A DNA stretch of 6,750 nucleotides, taken from Nitrososphaeraceae archaeon (GTDB lineage: Archaea > Thermoproteota > Nitrososphaeria > Nitrososphaerales > Nitrosopumilaceae). Location: positions 1 to 6,750 of the forward strand of contig JAICHE010000065.1 in assembly GCA_025922755.1 (NCBI GenBank). Reading direction: 5' to 3'. The notes beneath the pieces were generated by a model that was not told where the DNA came from, searched no databases, and saw only the letters and a program-made list of their open reading frames with translations. This document shows, piece by piece, positions 1-5,802 of this stretch (positions are counted from its first letter, which is position 1; every line of letters starts with the position of its first letter). Made by a program: the position numbers and the translations under genes.

Positions 1-168
1 CTAGGATGGATTTCAGGATCCCTGACTAGTTATCAAAGTTTTAGTCCGTCATTATCATGGACTCCAAAGGAATCCGGAGTTTATACTGCAGAAATTTTTG
101 TTTGGGATAGTTTATTGTATCAAGGCGCACTAACCAATTTTGTTACACTAGAAATTATCGCCAGTTGA
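1..168 (+). CDS. C-terminal end of a probable secreted/surface protein with an Ig-like beta-sandwich (5' part outside window)
   Basis: An open frame runs in from the left edge in frame 1 and ends at the TGA at 166-168, giving 55 residues. The visible part is rich in Ser, Thr, Tyr and Val. It carries the pattern S-W-T-P-K-E-S-G-V-Y-T-A-E-I-F-V-W-D-S, followed by alternating hydrophobic strands to the end. This W-x-P...G-x-Y-x-A-x-x-F-V-W pattern is familiar from the C-terminal beta-strand domains of large exported proteins in marine thaumarchaea. There is no transmembrane anchor or charged tail at the C-terminus, so the protein would be released or held by another region. The real function cannot be told from this fragment. 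No clear terminator hairpin follows, only A-rich sequence. Confidence 0.7.
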   Translation, partial: LGWISGSLTSYQSFSPSLSWTPKESGVYTAEIFVWDSLLYQGALTNFVTLEIIAS

Positions 169-229
169 AAATATAAAAAATCGAAAACAATTACGAAAAA
201 AATTGATATGGACCATAAAAATTAAGATC

Positions 230-240
230 GGCAATTTGCC
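230..240. repeat. Short palindrome GGCAATTTGCC upstream of the zinc-ribbon gene
   Basis: GGCAA and TTGCC flank a single central T, giving a perfect 5-bp inverted repeat. It lies about 15 bp upstream of the candidate TATA box of the following gene. An operator is possible in principle, but an 11-bp palindrome also occurs by chance in such sequence. Confidence 0.25.
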
Positions 241-253
241 TCATAGTAAAAAA

Positions 254-261
254 AGTTTAAC
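254..261 (+). promoter_or_regulatory. Candidate TATA box of the zinc-ribbon gene
   Basis: The sequence AGTTTAAC follows an A-tract and is centred about 41 bp before the ATG at 299. A start of transcription about 26 bp downstream would leave a leader of roughly 15 nt. The leader contains AGGG, only a weak Shine-Dalgarno match. This is a weak call made from spacing. Confidence 0.3.
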
Positions 262-298
262 AAGTTCTCGCTAATAGAACCTCACGCCTAGGGTTAGT

Positions 299-442
299 AT
301 GACAATTGGTTATTGTGTAAAGTGCCGTGATAAAAGAGAAATCACAGGTGCTAGTCCATACACGATGAAAAATGGCAAACCTGCAATTAAGGGTACATGT
401 CCCTCATGCAGTACTGCCATATTCAGAATAGGAAGAGGCTAG
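299..442 (+). CDS. Small zinc-ribbon protein, DUF5679 family
   Basis: This 47-residue protein has two Cys pairs: C6-x2-C9 near the N-terminus and C34-x2-C37 near the C-terminus, spaced as in a four-cysteine zinc ribbon. The stretch between and after them (T-M-K-N-G-K-P-A-I-K-G, then A-I-F-R-I-G) matches the DUF5679 pattern. That family occurs in archaea as free-standing mini-proteins and as a tail on some other proteins. The whole protein is the domain, so it appears complete. The role is unknown; zinc binding and contact with nucleic acid or protein are inferences from the fold. It stands alone on the plus strand with its own upstream region and converges on the gene at 538-903. The ATG at 299 is the only reasonable start. 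Confidence 0.85.
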   Translation: MTIGYCVKCRDKREITGASPYTMKNGKPAIKGTCPSCSTAIFRIGRG

Positions 443-509
443 AAATTTTTTTACAATCTAGCAAATGTTTTCCTTTTTAGATTCTACTGCACAGCGTAAG
501 CAGTGCAAC

Positions 510-540
510 TAGATTTTTTCTTAAAAAAAATAAAAATCTA
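510..540. terminator. Hairpin with T/A arms between convergent genes (possible bidirectional terminator)
   Basis: TAGATTTTT at 510-518 and AAAAATCTA at 532-540 form a perfect 9-bp inverted repeat around an A-rich loop. It lies between the stop at 442 and the stop codon of the minus-strand gene, whose TAG occupies 538-540. Several T-tracts also occur at 445-480. Archaeal termination depends mainly on T-tracts, so the tracts may matter more than the stem. Confidence 0.4.
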
Positions 541-903
541 CAACCTCTTATAGATTTCTTTAAACTCTTCAGCTAGATCATATGAAATATTCATCAAATG
601 AGATAACTGAATCATACTTGTTTTATTTCTCGAGAGCTGCCTTAGAATAGTCAATGCTTTCTGTGGAGAATTAGAATTCAATGGCATATCCCCAGACCAA
701 GTTTTGAATGCTTCATTTACATCCAAACAGAAATTTAAAACGAATTGATCCCAATTTTTAATTGGCTCTAATGTTGTTTTGGGTAAAATCATGTTGGAAA
801 GTTCTCTGAATTCATTTTTTCTGTCCGTCAAGAGTATTCCCAATGCCTTTTGGGTTTTTGCTTCTGTTAGTCCTTCTTTTTTTAGCGCATACATAGTGCT
901 CAT
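538..903 (-). CDS. Hypothetical 121-residue helical protein
   Basis: I do not recognise a family. The product is soluble and predicted to be mostly helical, with no signal peptide, membrane segment or Cys pairs. Its first part is Lys/Glu-rich (about residues 1-37). The middle is aromatic (W51, F54, F58, W69), and the end is an amphipathic helix finishing in E-I-Y-K-R-L. The ATG at 903 is supported by a TATA-like box about 32 bp upstream; a second in-frame ATG at residue 4 is an alternative. It is a single-gene unit, with a gene-free gap upstream and a convergent gene downstream. Base composition is like its neighbours. That it is a real gene follows from its length, promoter spacing and tight fit between neighbours; any function would be a guess. 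Confidence 0.75.
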   Translation of the reverse strand: MSTMYALKKEGLTEAKTQKALGILLTDRKNEFRELSNMILPKTTLEPIKNWDQFVLNFCLDVNEAFKTWSGDMPLNSNSPQKALTILRQLSRNKTSMIQLSHLMNISYDLAEEFKEIYKRL

Positions 904-930
904 ATTGTATTATTTTTATCAAGACACATA

Positions 931-939
931 AGATAAATG
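931..939 (-). promoter_or_regulatory. Candidate TATA box of the 121-residue gene
   Basis: Read on the minus strand, an ATTTATCT-type element is centred about 32 bp before the ATG at 903. This spacing fits a leaderless or very short-leader transcript, as is common in archaea. Confidence 0.4.
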
Positions 940-1156
940 GTGATTTAGATGTAAATTTGTTTTATTTTTTTCAGTAAAACAAACAGTTGTTTAATTAAGA
1001 AAGGAACAACCAATGGAAGGGAACCATTAAGGGATAATTGACTAAACTTATCTTATGTTTTTAGAACATTAAAATCTGTAAAGTAATTAGAATTCTACCT
1101 TCAGTAAACAATAGTATTATTGCCAGTATTACTAGTTACCATAATTTCCTTCTAAT

Positions 1157-1193
1157 GGAGAAAAATCTAATTTTAATTAGAAATTATTTTTCC
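1157..1193 (-). terminator. AT-rich imperfect hairpin downstream of the superoxide dismutase gene
   Basis: The core CTAATT-TT-AATTAG (1167-1180) is a perfect inverted repeat. Outer arms extend it with a bulge (GGA at 1157-1159 against TCC at 1191-1193, and AAAAT against ATTTT). On the minus strand it starts 13 nt after the dismutase stop codon and includes T-rich runs. A terminator or 3'-end stabiliser is the simplest reading. Confidence 0.4.
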
Positions 1194-1205
1194 AAATCAG
1201 GCAAT

Positions 1206-1829
1206 TTATACGGAAAGTTCTGAAAACCTGTTTCCTACATAATCCCAATTCACTACATTCCACCAAGAGTTGATGTAGTCGATTTTTCTATTTTCATATT
1301 TTAGATAGTAAGCATGCTCCCATAAATCTAAACCAAGTAGTGGTGTTTTGTTAAAAATCCATGGACTGTCCTGGTTTTTAGTGGTCATTATTTCAATTCT
1401 ATTGAAGGTCCTGTTAAAAACCAACCAACACCAGCCGCTTCCTTCAATTGAAACAGATGCATCAAAAAACTTTTTTTTAAAATTTTCAAAATTATCAAAA
1501 TAAACATCTATAGAATCAGATATTTTCCCAGTGGGGTTTCCACCACCATTCGGATTCATAGTTTCCCAAAACAATCTATGGTTCTCAAATCCACCTCCAA
1601 AAAAAACAATATCTTCTCTGTGTTTTTCAGGAATTGATTGTAAATCCGAAAGAATTGAAGTTATGTATTGTGGATGAGACGAGCCACCAATATTTTCAAG
1701 TGTTTTGTTAAGTCCATCAGCATATGATTGATGATGTTTTTGGTGGTGAATCATCATAGTTTGTTTATCAATAAATGGTTCTAATTCATCATAACCATAA
1801 GGTATTCTTGGAATTTGATATTGGACCAC
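1206..1829 (-). CDS. sod: Superoxide dismutase, Fe/Mn family (Mn-type active site)
   Basis: The enzyme converts superoxide to oxygen and hydrogen peroxide in the cytoplasm. With the GTG start at 1829 it is 207 residues, the normal family length, and begins V-Q-Y-Q-I-P-R-I-P-Y-G-Y-D-E-L-E-P, the classic N-terminus. All four metal ligands are present: H28 in M-I-H-H-Q-K-H-H, H84 in E-N-H-R-L-F-W, and D168 and H172 in D-L-W-E-H-A-Y-Y. The gateway Tyr36 is also there. Gly80 (in G-G-G-F-E-N-H) paired with Gln153 (in N-Q-D-S-P) is the Mn-type signature; Fe enzymes place the Gln in the first position. The frame stays open upstream to 1982, but that would add 51 atypical residues running into the divergent gene. 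A TATA-like element about 27 bp before 1829 supports the GTG. ATG at 1853 (215 residues) and GTG at 1835 are alternatives. No signal peptide is present. Confidence 0.93.
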   Translation of the reverse strand: MVQYQIPRIPYGYDELEPFIDKQTMMIHHQKHHQSYADGLNKTLENIGGSSHPQYITSILSDLQSIPEKHREDIVFFGGGFENHRLFWETMNPNGGGNPTGKISDSIDVYFDNFENFKKKFFDASVSIEGSGWCWLVFNRTFNRIEIMTTKNQDSPWIFNKTPLLGLDLWEHAYYLKYENRKIDYINSWWNVVNWDYVGNRFSELSV

Positions 1830-1850
1830 GATCACAATAAGTGATATCCA

Positions 1851-1861
1851 CATATAATTTG
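1851..1861 (-). promoter_or_regulatory. TATA-like element in the divergent sod / winged-helix promoter region
   Basis: On the minus strand the element reads AAATTATATG, centred about 27 bp before the GTG at 1829, which fits leaderless transcription of the dismutase. Read on the plus strand it is CATATAATTT. It could also drive the divergent gene with a leader of roughly 20 nt. A second weak candidate for the plus gene is AAAGATAA at 1871-1878. Confidence 0.4.
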
Positions 1862-1902
1862 CGAGTGGAAAGAAAGATAACCGCTTTTGATTTGAACAAA
1901 AC

Positions 1903-2517
1903 ATGATAAAATTAACCATGATGGATTTGAAGATTTTATTTTTGGGCATAAGTAAAGATGGAAATTTTGATGAAAAAGACATTGAGAAATCTGATTTAAA
2001 AAATTTAGGAATTGGAAGGATTCTTGATCAATTAGGATCCCTTAAGGAGAGGAATCTGATTGAGACAAATAAGGATGGTTCCTTTTCAATTACAAAATCC
2101 GCAAAGCATATTCTTTGGGATGAAAAAATTCCTTTATGGGCAAGAATTCTCCGAGTGTTAGAGATAAAATCCCAAAATGTTGAAACTATTACATCATTTT
2201 TACTTGTGCCACAAGACAAGATCAAAGAGGAAATTGAGGATTTACGAAAAAGACACTTAGTGTTAATGTCACCTCTTAGAAATGAAACAAAACTGGAGAA
2301 GTTTTACGAGATTTTACCTGAAGGAATAGAGTTAATCAAGAAATCCCAATCAGCGGGATTCGAAAACCTACCAGAAATCAAAAACCCACAAATAGAAATT
2401 TTTTCAATGTTAGATCAAACAATTAAAGAAATTAAAAGTCTAGAAGAAATCCCAGGGGATAAAAAAGAAAGGATCCTCTCCAAAATTTTAAAAATAAAAG
2501 AAAGGTTAGAAATTTAG
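1903..2517 (+). CDS. Protein with two predicted winged-helix domains, possible transcription regulator
   Basis: This 204-residue soluble protein has no named family that I recognise. Residues about 7-72 resemble a winged helix-turn-helix. They hold a helical pair ending in I-L-D-Q-L-G-S-L-K-E-R-N-L-I-E, then a wing (N-K-D-G-S-F-S-I-T) and the L-T-x-x-A-like segment S-I-T-K-S-A-K. Residues about 80-147 repeat the plan, with I-E-D-L-R-K-R-H-L-V followed by a wing and I-L-P-E-G-I-E-L-I. The C-terminus (160-204) is a charged helical region that could mediate dimerisation. The ATG at 1903 gives the longest form; ATGs at 1918 and 1921 are equally possible. It is divergent from the dismutase with 73 bp between starts, so control of that gene is a reasonable but untested idea. 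Its stop codon directly abuts the stop of the SNF2 gene on the other strand. Confidence 0.8.
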   Translation: MIKLTMMDLKILFLGISKDGNFDEKDIEKSDLKNLGIGRILDQLGSLKERNLIETNKDGSFSITKSAKHILWDEKIPLWARILRVLEIKSQNVETITSFLLVPQDKIKEEIEDLRKRHLVLMSPLRNETKLEKFYEILPEGIELIKKSQSAGFENLPEIKNPQIEIFSMLDQTIKEIKSLEEIPGDKKERILSKILKIKERLEI

Positions 2518-3624
2518 TTATTTTGAGCTGATTTTATCATGGATTTGCGCCAAAATTAATTTGGCTTTGTCTTTATTTTCATAGGTGTCGGATTTTTCGT
2601 CTAATATCGAGTCAATCTCGTAGCTCTTGTCGACCAGAATGTTTGCAACATGATCATCGAGGGTGCCATTTCCAATCAAATAGTAAGCAAACACGGTATT
2701 TTTTTGCCCAATTCTATGAAGTCTGTCTTCGGCCTGTCTATGAATCGCCGGACTCCAATCTAATTCAGCAAATATGACATATTTTGCACGAGTCAGATTA
2801 ATACCGACATTTCCAGCCCTAAGACCGGCAATCATTAATTTTGATTCACCTTTTTGGAATTTGTCAATTTGGTCTTGGCGCATGGAGTCAGACTGTCCAC
2901 CTATAATAGAGACAGGGGAGAATTCCTCTAGTTTTTCATGTAGTAATTTATGAATAACTTTGTGATGACAAAATACAACAACGCTTTCCTCAATTTCCAT
3001 AATGTTTTTTACAAAATTGATAACATGAGGTAATTTTGCAATACCTGCTACCTGCCTTTCACTTTGAATTGCTCTTTGGTATGATGCTGATTTTTTAAAC
3101 TCAGTTTCTGCATCTTTTTGTTCTTCTTCTAATCTTGTCCATATTTTGTCTAGCTCCTCAAGATAATATTCAGTATCAGCATCAATTACCTCCTTGTAAC
3201 GAACTTTATCCTTAAGCTCTTTTAGCACATCAGATTTTTTACGTCTAAGCATTACATGTTTTTGCAATTCGTTTCTAAGAGAGGCCCTTTTGTTTTCTAA
3301 AACAATGGCTTTTCCTTTTTCATTAACATAGCAAAAATATTCACAGAATTCTTTAAAGCTTCCAAGCAATCCTGGTTTTAAAATATCAACAATTGGCCAA
3401 ATCTCAGAACCTCTGTTGTAAATTGGGGTTCCTGACAAACCAATTCTATAACTAACAGAGGATTGTCCAGCCAATTTTTTCACAGCTTTGTATTTTTGAG
3501 TTGTTTTTGAGCGAAGGTTGTGTACCTCATCACAGACAATTGTTTTGATATTTAGTTTTGATAGATCAGGTAGTCGTTTGTATAATAATTCGTAGTTTAT
3601 TATGTAAAATTCTGTTTTTGGCAA
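2518..3624 (-). CDS. C-terminal part of the SNF2-family ATPase (motifs II-VI)
   Basis: This part has 368 residues when read from the TTG directly after the stop codon. Visible motifs are motif II D-E-V-H (residues 32-35), motif III L-S-G-T-P (63-67), motif IV V-V-V-F-C-H-H-K (215-222), motif V region A-G-L-R-A-G-N-V-G-I-N-L-T (266-278) and motif VI Q-A-E-D-R-L-H-R-I-G-Q (297-307). H-R-I-G-Q with the arginine fingers is diagnostic of the SNF2 group. A Lys/Glu-rich helical insert (about 150-195) separates the two RecA lobes. There is no ATG before residue 125, within the first lobe, so independent translation would need the TTG at 3624 by reinitiation (TAATTG) or stop readthrough. The stop codon at 2518-2520 touches the stop of the convergent winged-helix gene, leaving no spacer. 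Confidence 0.85.
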   Translation of the reverse strand: MPKTEFYIINYELLYKRLPDLSKLNIKTIVCDEVHNLRSKTTQKYKAVKKLAGQSSVSYRIGLSGTPIYNRGSEIWPIVDILKPGLLGSFKEFCEYFCYVNEKGKAIVLENKRASLRNELQKHVMLRRKKSDVLKELKDKVRYKEVIDADTEYYLEELDKIWTRLEEEQKDAETEFKKSASYQRAIQSERQVAGIAKLPHVINFVKNIMEIEESVVVFCHHKVIHKLLHEKLEEFSPVSIIGGQSDSMRQDQIDKFQKGESKLMIAGLRAGNVGINLTRAKYVIFAELDWSPAIHRQAEDRLHRIGQKNTVFAYYLIGNGTLDDHVANILVDKSYEIDSILDEKSDTYENKDKAKLILAQIHDKISSK

Positions 3625-4242
3625 TTATTCAAGTTTTCCAGTTCTAATTATAGTGGTCGATGGAGATTCAGATTCAAGTACCCTTCCATTTCGACTTTTT
3701 TTCTTTACAAATTTAGAAATCTCACGATTCCAGTTTTGCAAGGTAACTAAAGGTGCCACAACCAATACGGGGAAAGTTTGTTTCTCAGTGGCAACATAAG
3801 ATAGTGTTTGGACGGTTTTTCCAAGTCCCATCTCATCTGCAAGTAATGCATTGCCTGAGGATTTTAATAGAAAATCCAATCCTTCTTTTTGAAAATTAAG
3901 TAGTTTTCCTCTGAACTGATCGCCGGATTTTGCCCGGTTTAGTTTATGCTTAATTGGAGGAAGAGTCGGCTTTGGAGCAAAGGTTTTGATCACTTTTCTC
4001 TGCCATGCGGATTTTGATAAAATCTCAAGAGGGTATCGGTCCATCATAGCTTTGAGTTGTTTGACGCTTTCTGTACTGTCAGGAACAATAACCTCATCAA
4101 TATTTTCGCCATACCAGGCCTCAGGCACGAGTTTTGAAATCATGCTTACTGCCCGCTGCCCAGTTAGTTTCCAGCTCCATGTTTTTGAATATTTGTCAAG
4201 AACGTATTCTAATGTCCCAAAATTATCCATCGATGTTGACAT
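3625..4242 (-). CDS. N-terminal part of the SNF2-family ATPase (Q motif, Walker A, motif Ia)
   Basis: This 205-residue part starts at the ATG at 4242; M5 is an alternative. Residues 1-100 are an N-terminal accessory region with no motif I recognise, though W22, W24 and W43 suggest a folded domain. The ATPase lobe begins at about 112: L-L-N-F-Q-K-E-G (Q motif), D-E-M-G-L-G-K-T (136-143, Walker A) and V-V-A-P-L-V-T-L-Q-N-W (161-171, motif Ia). It ends ...T-G-K-L-E followed by TAA, before the DEVH box. A TATA-like CATAAAG 29 bp upstream of the ATG fits leaderless transcription. The gene is divergent from the one at 4389, with about 146 bp between starts. If translated alone it could bind nucleotide weakly at best. 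Confidence 0.85.
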   Translation of the reverse strand: MSTSMDNFGTLEYVLDKYSKTWSWKLTGQRAVSMISKLVPEAWYGENIDEVIVPDSTESVKQLKAMMDRYPLEILSKSAWQRKVIKTFAPKPTLPPIKHKLNRAKSGDQFRGKLLNFQKEGLDFLLKSSGNALLADEMGLGKTVQTLSYVATEKQTFPVLVVAPLVTLQNWNREISKFVKKKSRNGRVLESESPSTTIIRTGKLE

Positions 4243-4267
4243 AATTTGTCGATAAAACGTTTTTTTG

Positions 4268-4274
4268 CTTTATG
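4268..4274 (-). promoter_or_regulatory. Candidate TATA box of the SNF2 gene
   Basis: CATAAAG on the minus strand is centred 29 bp before the ATG at 4242, the spacing expected for a leaderless archaeal transcript. A second T/A element (TTTTATCG) lies too close to the start to serve. Confidence 0.4.
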
Positions 4275-4357
4275 AATCTTCATGTTTGAAACGATCACAG
4301 GAATGATCTAAAAAAATTAGCAATAGTTAAAATATGAAGTTGTTATTGATATAGGGC

Positions 4358-4368
4358 AAAATTAAAAA
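4358..4368 (+). promoter_or_regulatory. Candidate TATA box of the membrane-anchored winged-helix gene
   Basis: An AAAATTAAAAA-type element is centred about 26 bp before the GTG at 4389. It lies in a long A-rich stretch, so the exact box cannot be fixed. The spacing favours the GTG over the later ATG at 4449. Confidence 0.35.
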
Positions 4369-4388
4369 TAAAAAATTCTGCCATCATT

Positions 4389-4880
4389 GTGCCTAAATAC
4401 CTTTTCAGAAAAGACAATAATGAAATAGGAAACGTCCTAAATGATTGCATGGCACAAGATGGTTTTGCATGGATTTATCTAGTATTTTTTCTGATTATCC
4501 CATTATCAAGAATTATTCCAAGATTGGTGCAAAAATGGAAACAGAAGAATTATGGAGAACCCGAACAAATCAGTCAGCATCCATATCAATCAACAAATGA
4601 ATCTACAACGCATCCACCCAAAATAGCACATTCGGAGGACATTCCAAGAGAGATGAAACCACAGTCCTTAGATATGTTAGTTTTAGGAGAATTGAATCGA
4701 GGAGTAAAAAATTTCAATTCCATTCAAAGAAATCTTGGAATAGACACTGAGAAGTTAGATGAAACATTACAGAGTTTAGAAAATCAAGGTTTAATGAAAG
4801 TTCAAAATAAACAAGGAATATTTGGACCAAAAATAGAATTAATTCCCACTGAAAAAGGATTTAAAAAATTTTATTCTTAA
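4389..4880 (+). CDS. Membrane-anchored winged-helix protein
   Basis: This protein has 163 residues from the GTG at 4389. One hydrophobic segment (about residues 26-46, W-I-Y-L-V-F-F-L-I-I-P-L) is followed at once by Arg/Lys residues, which predicts a cytoplasmic C-terminus. A polar linker rich in Gln, Ser and Pro (50-92) leads to a domain at about 93-163 with a winged-helix pattern. That domain has L-D-M-L-V-L-G-E-L, then L-D-E-T-L-Q-S-L-E-N-Q-G-L-M as the recognition-like helix, and a wing ending I-P-T-E-K-G-F. The architecture suggests a membrane-tethered DNA-binding or protein-interaction factor; the ligand and targets are unknown. The ATG at 4449 would make a 143-residue form starting just before the membrane helix. 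The SPFH gene follows after 38 bp on the same strand but seems to have its own TATA box. Confidence 0.75.
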   Translation: MPKYLFRKDNNEIGNVLNDCMAQDGFAWIYLVFFLIIPLSRIIPRLVQKWKQKNYGEPEQISQHPYQSTNESTTHPPKIAHSEDIPREMKPQSLDMLVLGELNRGVKNFNSIQRNLGIDTEKLDETLQSLENQGLMKVQNKQGIFGPKIELIPTEKGFKKFYS

Positions 4881-4888
4881 TAACATGG

Positions 4889-4898
4889 TATAATTATA
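4889..4898 (+). promoter_or_regulatory. TATA box of the SPFH gene
   Basis: TATAATTATA is centred 25-26 bp before the GTG at 4919. This is the clearest TATA element in the window. It supports a leaderless GTG start and separate transcription from the preceding gene. Confidence 0.55.
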
Positions 4899-4918
4899 GT
4901 CTAAGCGAACTATAAACA

Positions 4919-5782
4919 GTGTCAAAATACCAACAGCCAAGCATGCAAGTAAATTTTGGGAAGGCAAAGGCCCTAGTTATTGGTGCAATTATTCTTATCA
5001 TAATAGGAGTGGTAGTTTCAGCATCTGTTCAAATAGTAGATTCTGGACATAGGGGAGTATTACTACATTGGAATGCAGTAGATACAACCGTTCCACCACT
5101 AGAGGAAGGACTTCATTTTGTAGTGCCTTTTCAAGACTCGGTAATTAATATGGAAGTTAGAACACTGAAATTTGTAAAATCAACATCTTCTGCATCAAAA
5201 GACCTTCAAACAGTGACTACAGAAGTAACAGTAAACTATAGACCATCACCAACCTCAATACACACCCTATACAAGGAAGTAGGGCTAGAGTATGAAAGCA
5301 GAGTCATTCAACCGGCTGTAGAAGAAGTAGTAAAGCAAGTCACTGCCAGATATAATGCAGAGGAATTAATTACAAAAAGACCACAAGTTAAAGCAGATAT
5401 AGAACAAGAAATTACTACACGTCTTAATGTATACAATATCATTACAGATGTTATTTCAATTACTGATTTTCAATTTTCATCCTTATTTGCTCAAGCTATC
5501 GAATCCAAAGTAGAGGCAGAACAAAAGGCCAAGAAGGCAGAAAATGATTTGATAAGAATTGAAGTAGAAGCAAGACAACTTGAAGCTCAGGCTGAAGGTC
5601 TTGCAGCAGCAAATATTGCAGAAGCGTCTGGGGAAGCTGAAGCCATTAGAATTATCAATCAGGCTTTGGCAGAAAATCCCAACTATCTAGAATGGCTAAA
5701 AACTCAAGCATGGGATGGGAAATTGCCACTTGTTGTTGGAGAGGGCGGCACACCATTTATCTCCATTCCAGTCGAACCATAG
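4919..5782 (+). CDS. Prohibitin-like SPFH/Band 7 membrane protein
   Basis: This 287-residue protein is a member of the stomatin/prohibitin/flotillin/HflKC superfamily. These proteins form large ring assemblies on membranes, organise microdomains and restrain membrane proteases such as FtsH. A short basic N-terminus precedes one membrane helix (about 17-36). The SPFH domain follows (about 37-195), with V-D-S-G-H-R-G-V-L-L near its start, G-L-H-F-V-V-P-F, and the Q-P-A-V-E-E-V-V-K-Q-V-T-A-R-Y helix. Residues about 195-245 form an Ala/Glu/Lys-rich coiled coil typical of oligomerising SPFH proteins. The end (W-D-G-K-L-P) matches prokaryotic prohibitin homologues. The length is normal. The GTG start is favoured by the TATA box 26 bp upstream; an ATG at 4943 is the alternative. 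No NfeD partner or protease gene is visible beside it. Confidence 0.92.
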   Translation: MSKYQQPSMQVNFGKAKALVIGAIILIIIGVVVSASVQIVDSGHRGVLLHWNAVDTTVPPLEEGLHFVVPFQDSVINMEVRTLKFVKSTSSASKDLQTVTTEVTVNYRPSPTSIHTLYKEVGLEYESRVIQPAVEEVVKQVTARYNAEELITKRPQVKADIEQEITTRLNVYNIITDVISITDFQFSSLFAQAIESKVEAEQKAKKAENDLIRIEVEARQLEAQAEGLAAANIAEASGEAEAIRIINQALAENPNYLEWLKTQAWDGKLPLVVGEGGTPFISIPVEP

Positions 5783-5802
5783 AATTTTAGAAAAATTATT
5801 CT
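5781..5802. terminator. Weak inverted repeat in the 13-bp convergent gap
   Basis: AGAAT (5781-5785) and ATTCT (5798-5802) flank a T/A-rich middle that can pair further with a bulge. The repeat overlaps both convergent stop codons. A shared terminator is plausible but the stem is weak. Confidence 0.25.

Larger units (their letters stand above)
904..1205. other. Gene-free interval of about 300 bp
   Basis: Read in all six frames, this stretch holds no open frame longer than a dozen or so codons after an ATG. It contains the minus-strand promoter of the 121-residue gene at its left end and an AT-rich hairpin at its right end (1157-1193). The middle (about 960-1150) has no recognisable tRNA, box C/D guide or other RNA motif. 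It is the 5' region of one minus-strand gene and the 3' region of the next, so nothing more is required of it. Confidence 0.6.
2518..4242 (-). pseudogene. SNF2-family ATPase interrupted by one in-frame TAA
   Basis: The two open frames at 3625-4242 and 2518-3624 lie in the same reading frame, separated only by the TAA at 3625-3627. Together they would make one protein of about 574 residues with every SNF2 motif in order: Q motif, I, Ia, then the stop, then II, III, IV, V and VI. SNF2 ATPases translocate on double-stranded DNA and remodel protein-DNA complexes, or anneal or reverse forks. The stop separates Walker A from Walker B, so neither half alone can hydrolyse ATP. No frameshift, deletion or inserted element is visible and both halves look well conserved. 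This suggests a recent nonsense mutation, a sequencing or assembly error, or a split gene whose halves assemble. Confidence here refers to the single ancestral gene, not to loss of function. Confidence 0.75.

Noticed and set aside
443..540. Possible small RNA or CRISPR-like repeats in the T-rich convergent gap
   Set aside because: Only short inverted repeats such as ACTGC/GCAGT and T-tracts are present, with no regular spacing and no recognisable RNA fold; termination explains them.
960..1150. Possible RNA gene in the gap between the 121-residue gene and sod
   Set aside because: No tRNA-like arms, box motifs or GC-rich island, which would normally stand out in such an AT-rich archaeal genome.
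1830..1982. 51-residue N-terminal extension of the superoxide dismutase
   Set aside because: No homology-like character, overlaps the divergent gene, and the canonical SOD N-terminus begins after it.
2028..2225. 65-codon minus-strand open frame opposite the two-winged-helix gene
   Set aside because: Antisense shadow of a better-supported gene, with no promoter-like element and no recognisable motif.
3600..3650. Frameshift or inserted element as the cause of the split SNF2 gene
   Set aside because: Both halves are in the same frame and no duplicated or foreign sequence lies at the junction; a single nonsense codon explains it.
3986..4255. 89-codon plus-strand open frame opposite the SNF2 N-terminal part
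   Set aside because: It lies wholly antisense to a clearly conserved ATPase-encoding frame, has no recognisable domain, and its composition is explained as a shadow.
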